Position numbers and translations under genes: made by a program
DNA from: CAZGOM01 sp964542875
GTDB taxonomy: Bacteria > Planctomycetota > Phycisphaerae > Phycisphaerales > Phycisphaeraceae
Length of the DNA: 21,807 nucleotides
Assembly (NCBI GenBank): GCA_964542875.1
Contig: CAZIWA010000096.1
Location: 1-21,807, forward strand
Direction of reading: 5' to 3'
In this document: positions 21,619 to 21,807 of the stretch, in pieces
Layout of the letters: each line of letters begins with the position of its first letter
Numbering within the stretch: the stretch's first letter is position 1
Notes under the pieces: generated by a model
Database searches by the model: none
What the model was told of the DNA's origin: nothing
The model's input: only the letters and a program-made list of their open reading frames with translations

Positions 21619-21807
21619 GGGGTAGAGGATGTGGGATGTTAGATGTCAGAAGTTAGAAGTTGGATGTGGAAGAGGGGCGGGCTGAGAGGGATGTTGTGAG
21701 TTGTGGATTGAGGGCATTGCGTGGGCGGCCCTCACCCGAGCCCTCTCCCAGTGGGCTGACCCTTCCCCAAGTTTTTGAGACGGTGTTTGGCGGGTAGGGA
21801 CTATGCA
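21619..21807. other. Downstream intergenic stretch with degenerate repeats
   Basis: No gene is visible. Bases 21628-21670 carry near-tandem words (gatgtggg, gatgttagatgtcag, agttagaagttgg). Bases 21730-21752 read ccctcacccgagccctctccc, a form of the ccctcaccc-ccctctccc repeat widespread in bacterial intergenic regions. No terminator with a T-run was found. Confidence 0.4.

Overview
This window most likely comes from a planctomycete, probably a Phycisphaerae-like member. The evidence is high GC with strongly GC-ending codons, a prepilin-like protein with the planctomycete H-x9-DG tail, a DUF4838 glycan-degradation protein beside a LacI-type regulator, and dispersed intergenic repeats of planctomycete style. 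No rRNA, tRNA, CRISPR array, transposase or integrase was seen. The taxonomic call is an inference from gene content.

Layout. (1) 1-2302, minus strand: a vWA-domain protein running off the left edge, a Pro/Ala-rich two-helix membrane protein, and a stand-alone PTS EIIA domain (PtsN/fructose type). (2) 2652-9953, plus strand: a GldA/GldF/GldG-like ABC exporter set (ATPase, ABC-2 permease, GldG-type auxiliary protein), a DUF4340 protein and an alpha/beta-hydrolase. (3) 10081-15338, plus strand: a retron cassette made of an ARM/HEAT-like helical protein, a winged-helix plus SWIM zinc-finger protein overlapping it by ATGA, a non-coding msr-msd locus, and a retron reverse transcriptase. (4) 15550-19550, minus strand: an Asp-box sialidase and a secreted DUF4838 protein joined by an ATGA overlap. 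(5) 19712-21618, plus strand: a divergent LacI-family regulator, then a prepilin-like protein.

The most exciting content is region 3. The RT carries both retron hallmarks: NAALH (NAxxH, region X) and VTG (region Y), plus QGAPTSP and YADD. Between the SWIM gene and the RT lies a 161-nt segment bounded by a near-perfect 19-bp inverted repeat (a1 13650-13669, a2 13792-13810). It has a consensus TTGACA -35 box with a GATAAA -10 box 17 bp away, so the predicted start falls on the first base of a1. A T7 run follows a2, and two clear internal hairpins resemble the stems of an msr and an msd. The ARM + WH-SWIM + RT set matches, from memory, the type XIII retron of the published classification. The RT is unusual in having about 170 extra N-terminal residues, much of it low complexity.

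The glycan locus appears to be under local control. The LacI-type gene and the DUF4838-sialidase operon diverge from a 161-bp region. It holds a good sigma70-like promoter in each direction and two palindromes, one just downstream of the lacI promoter and one over the -10 of the other. Intergenic gaps hold several repeat families, described separately.
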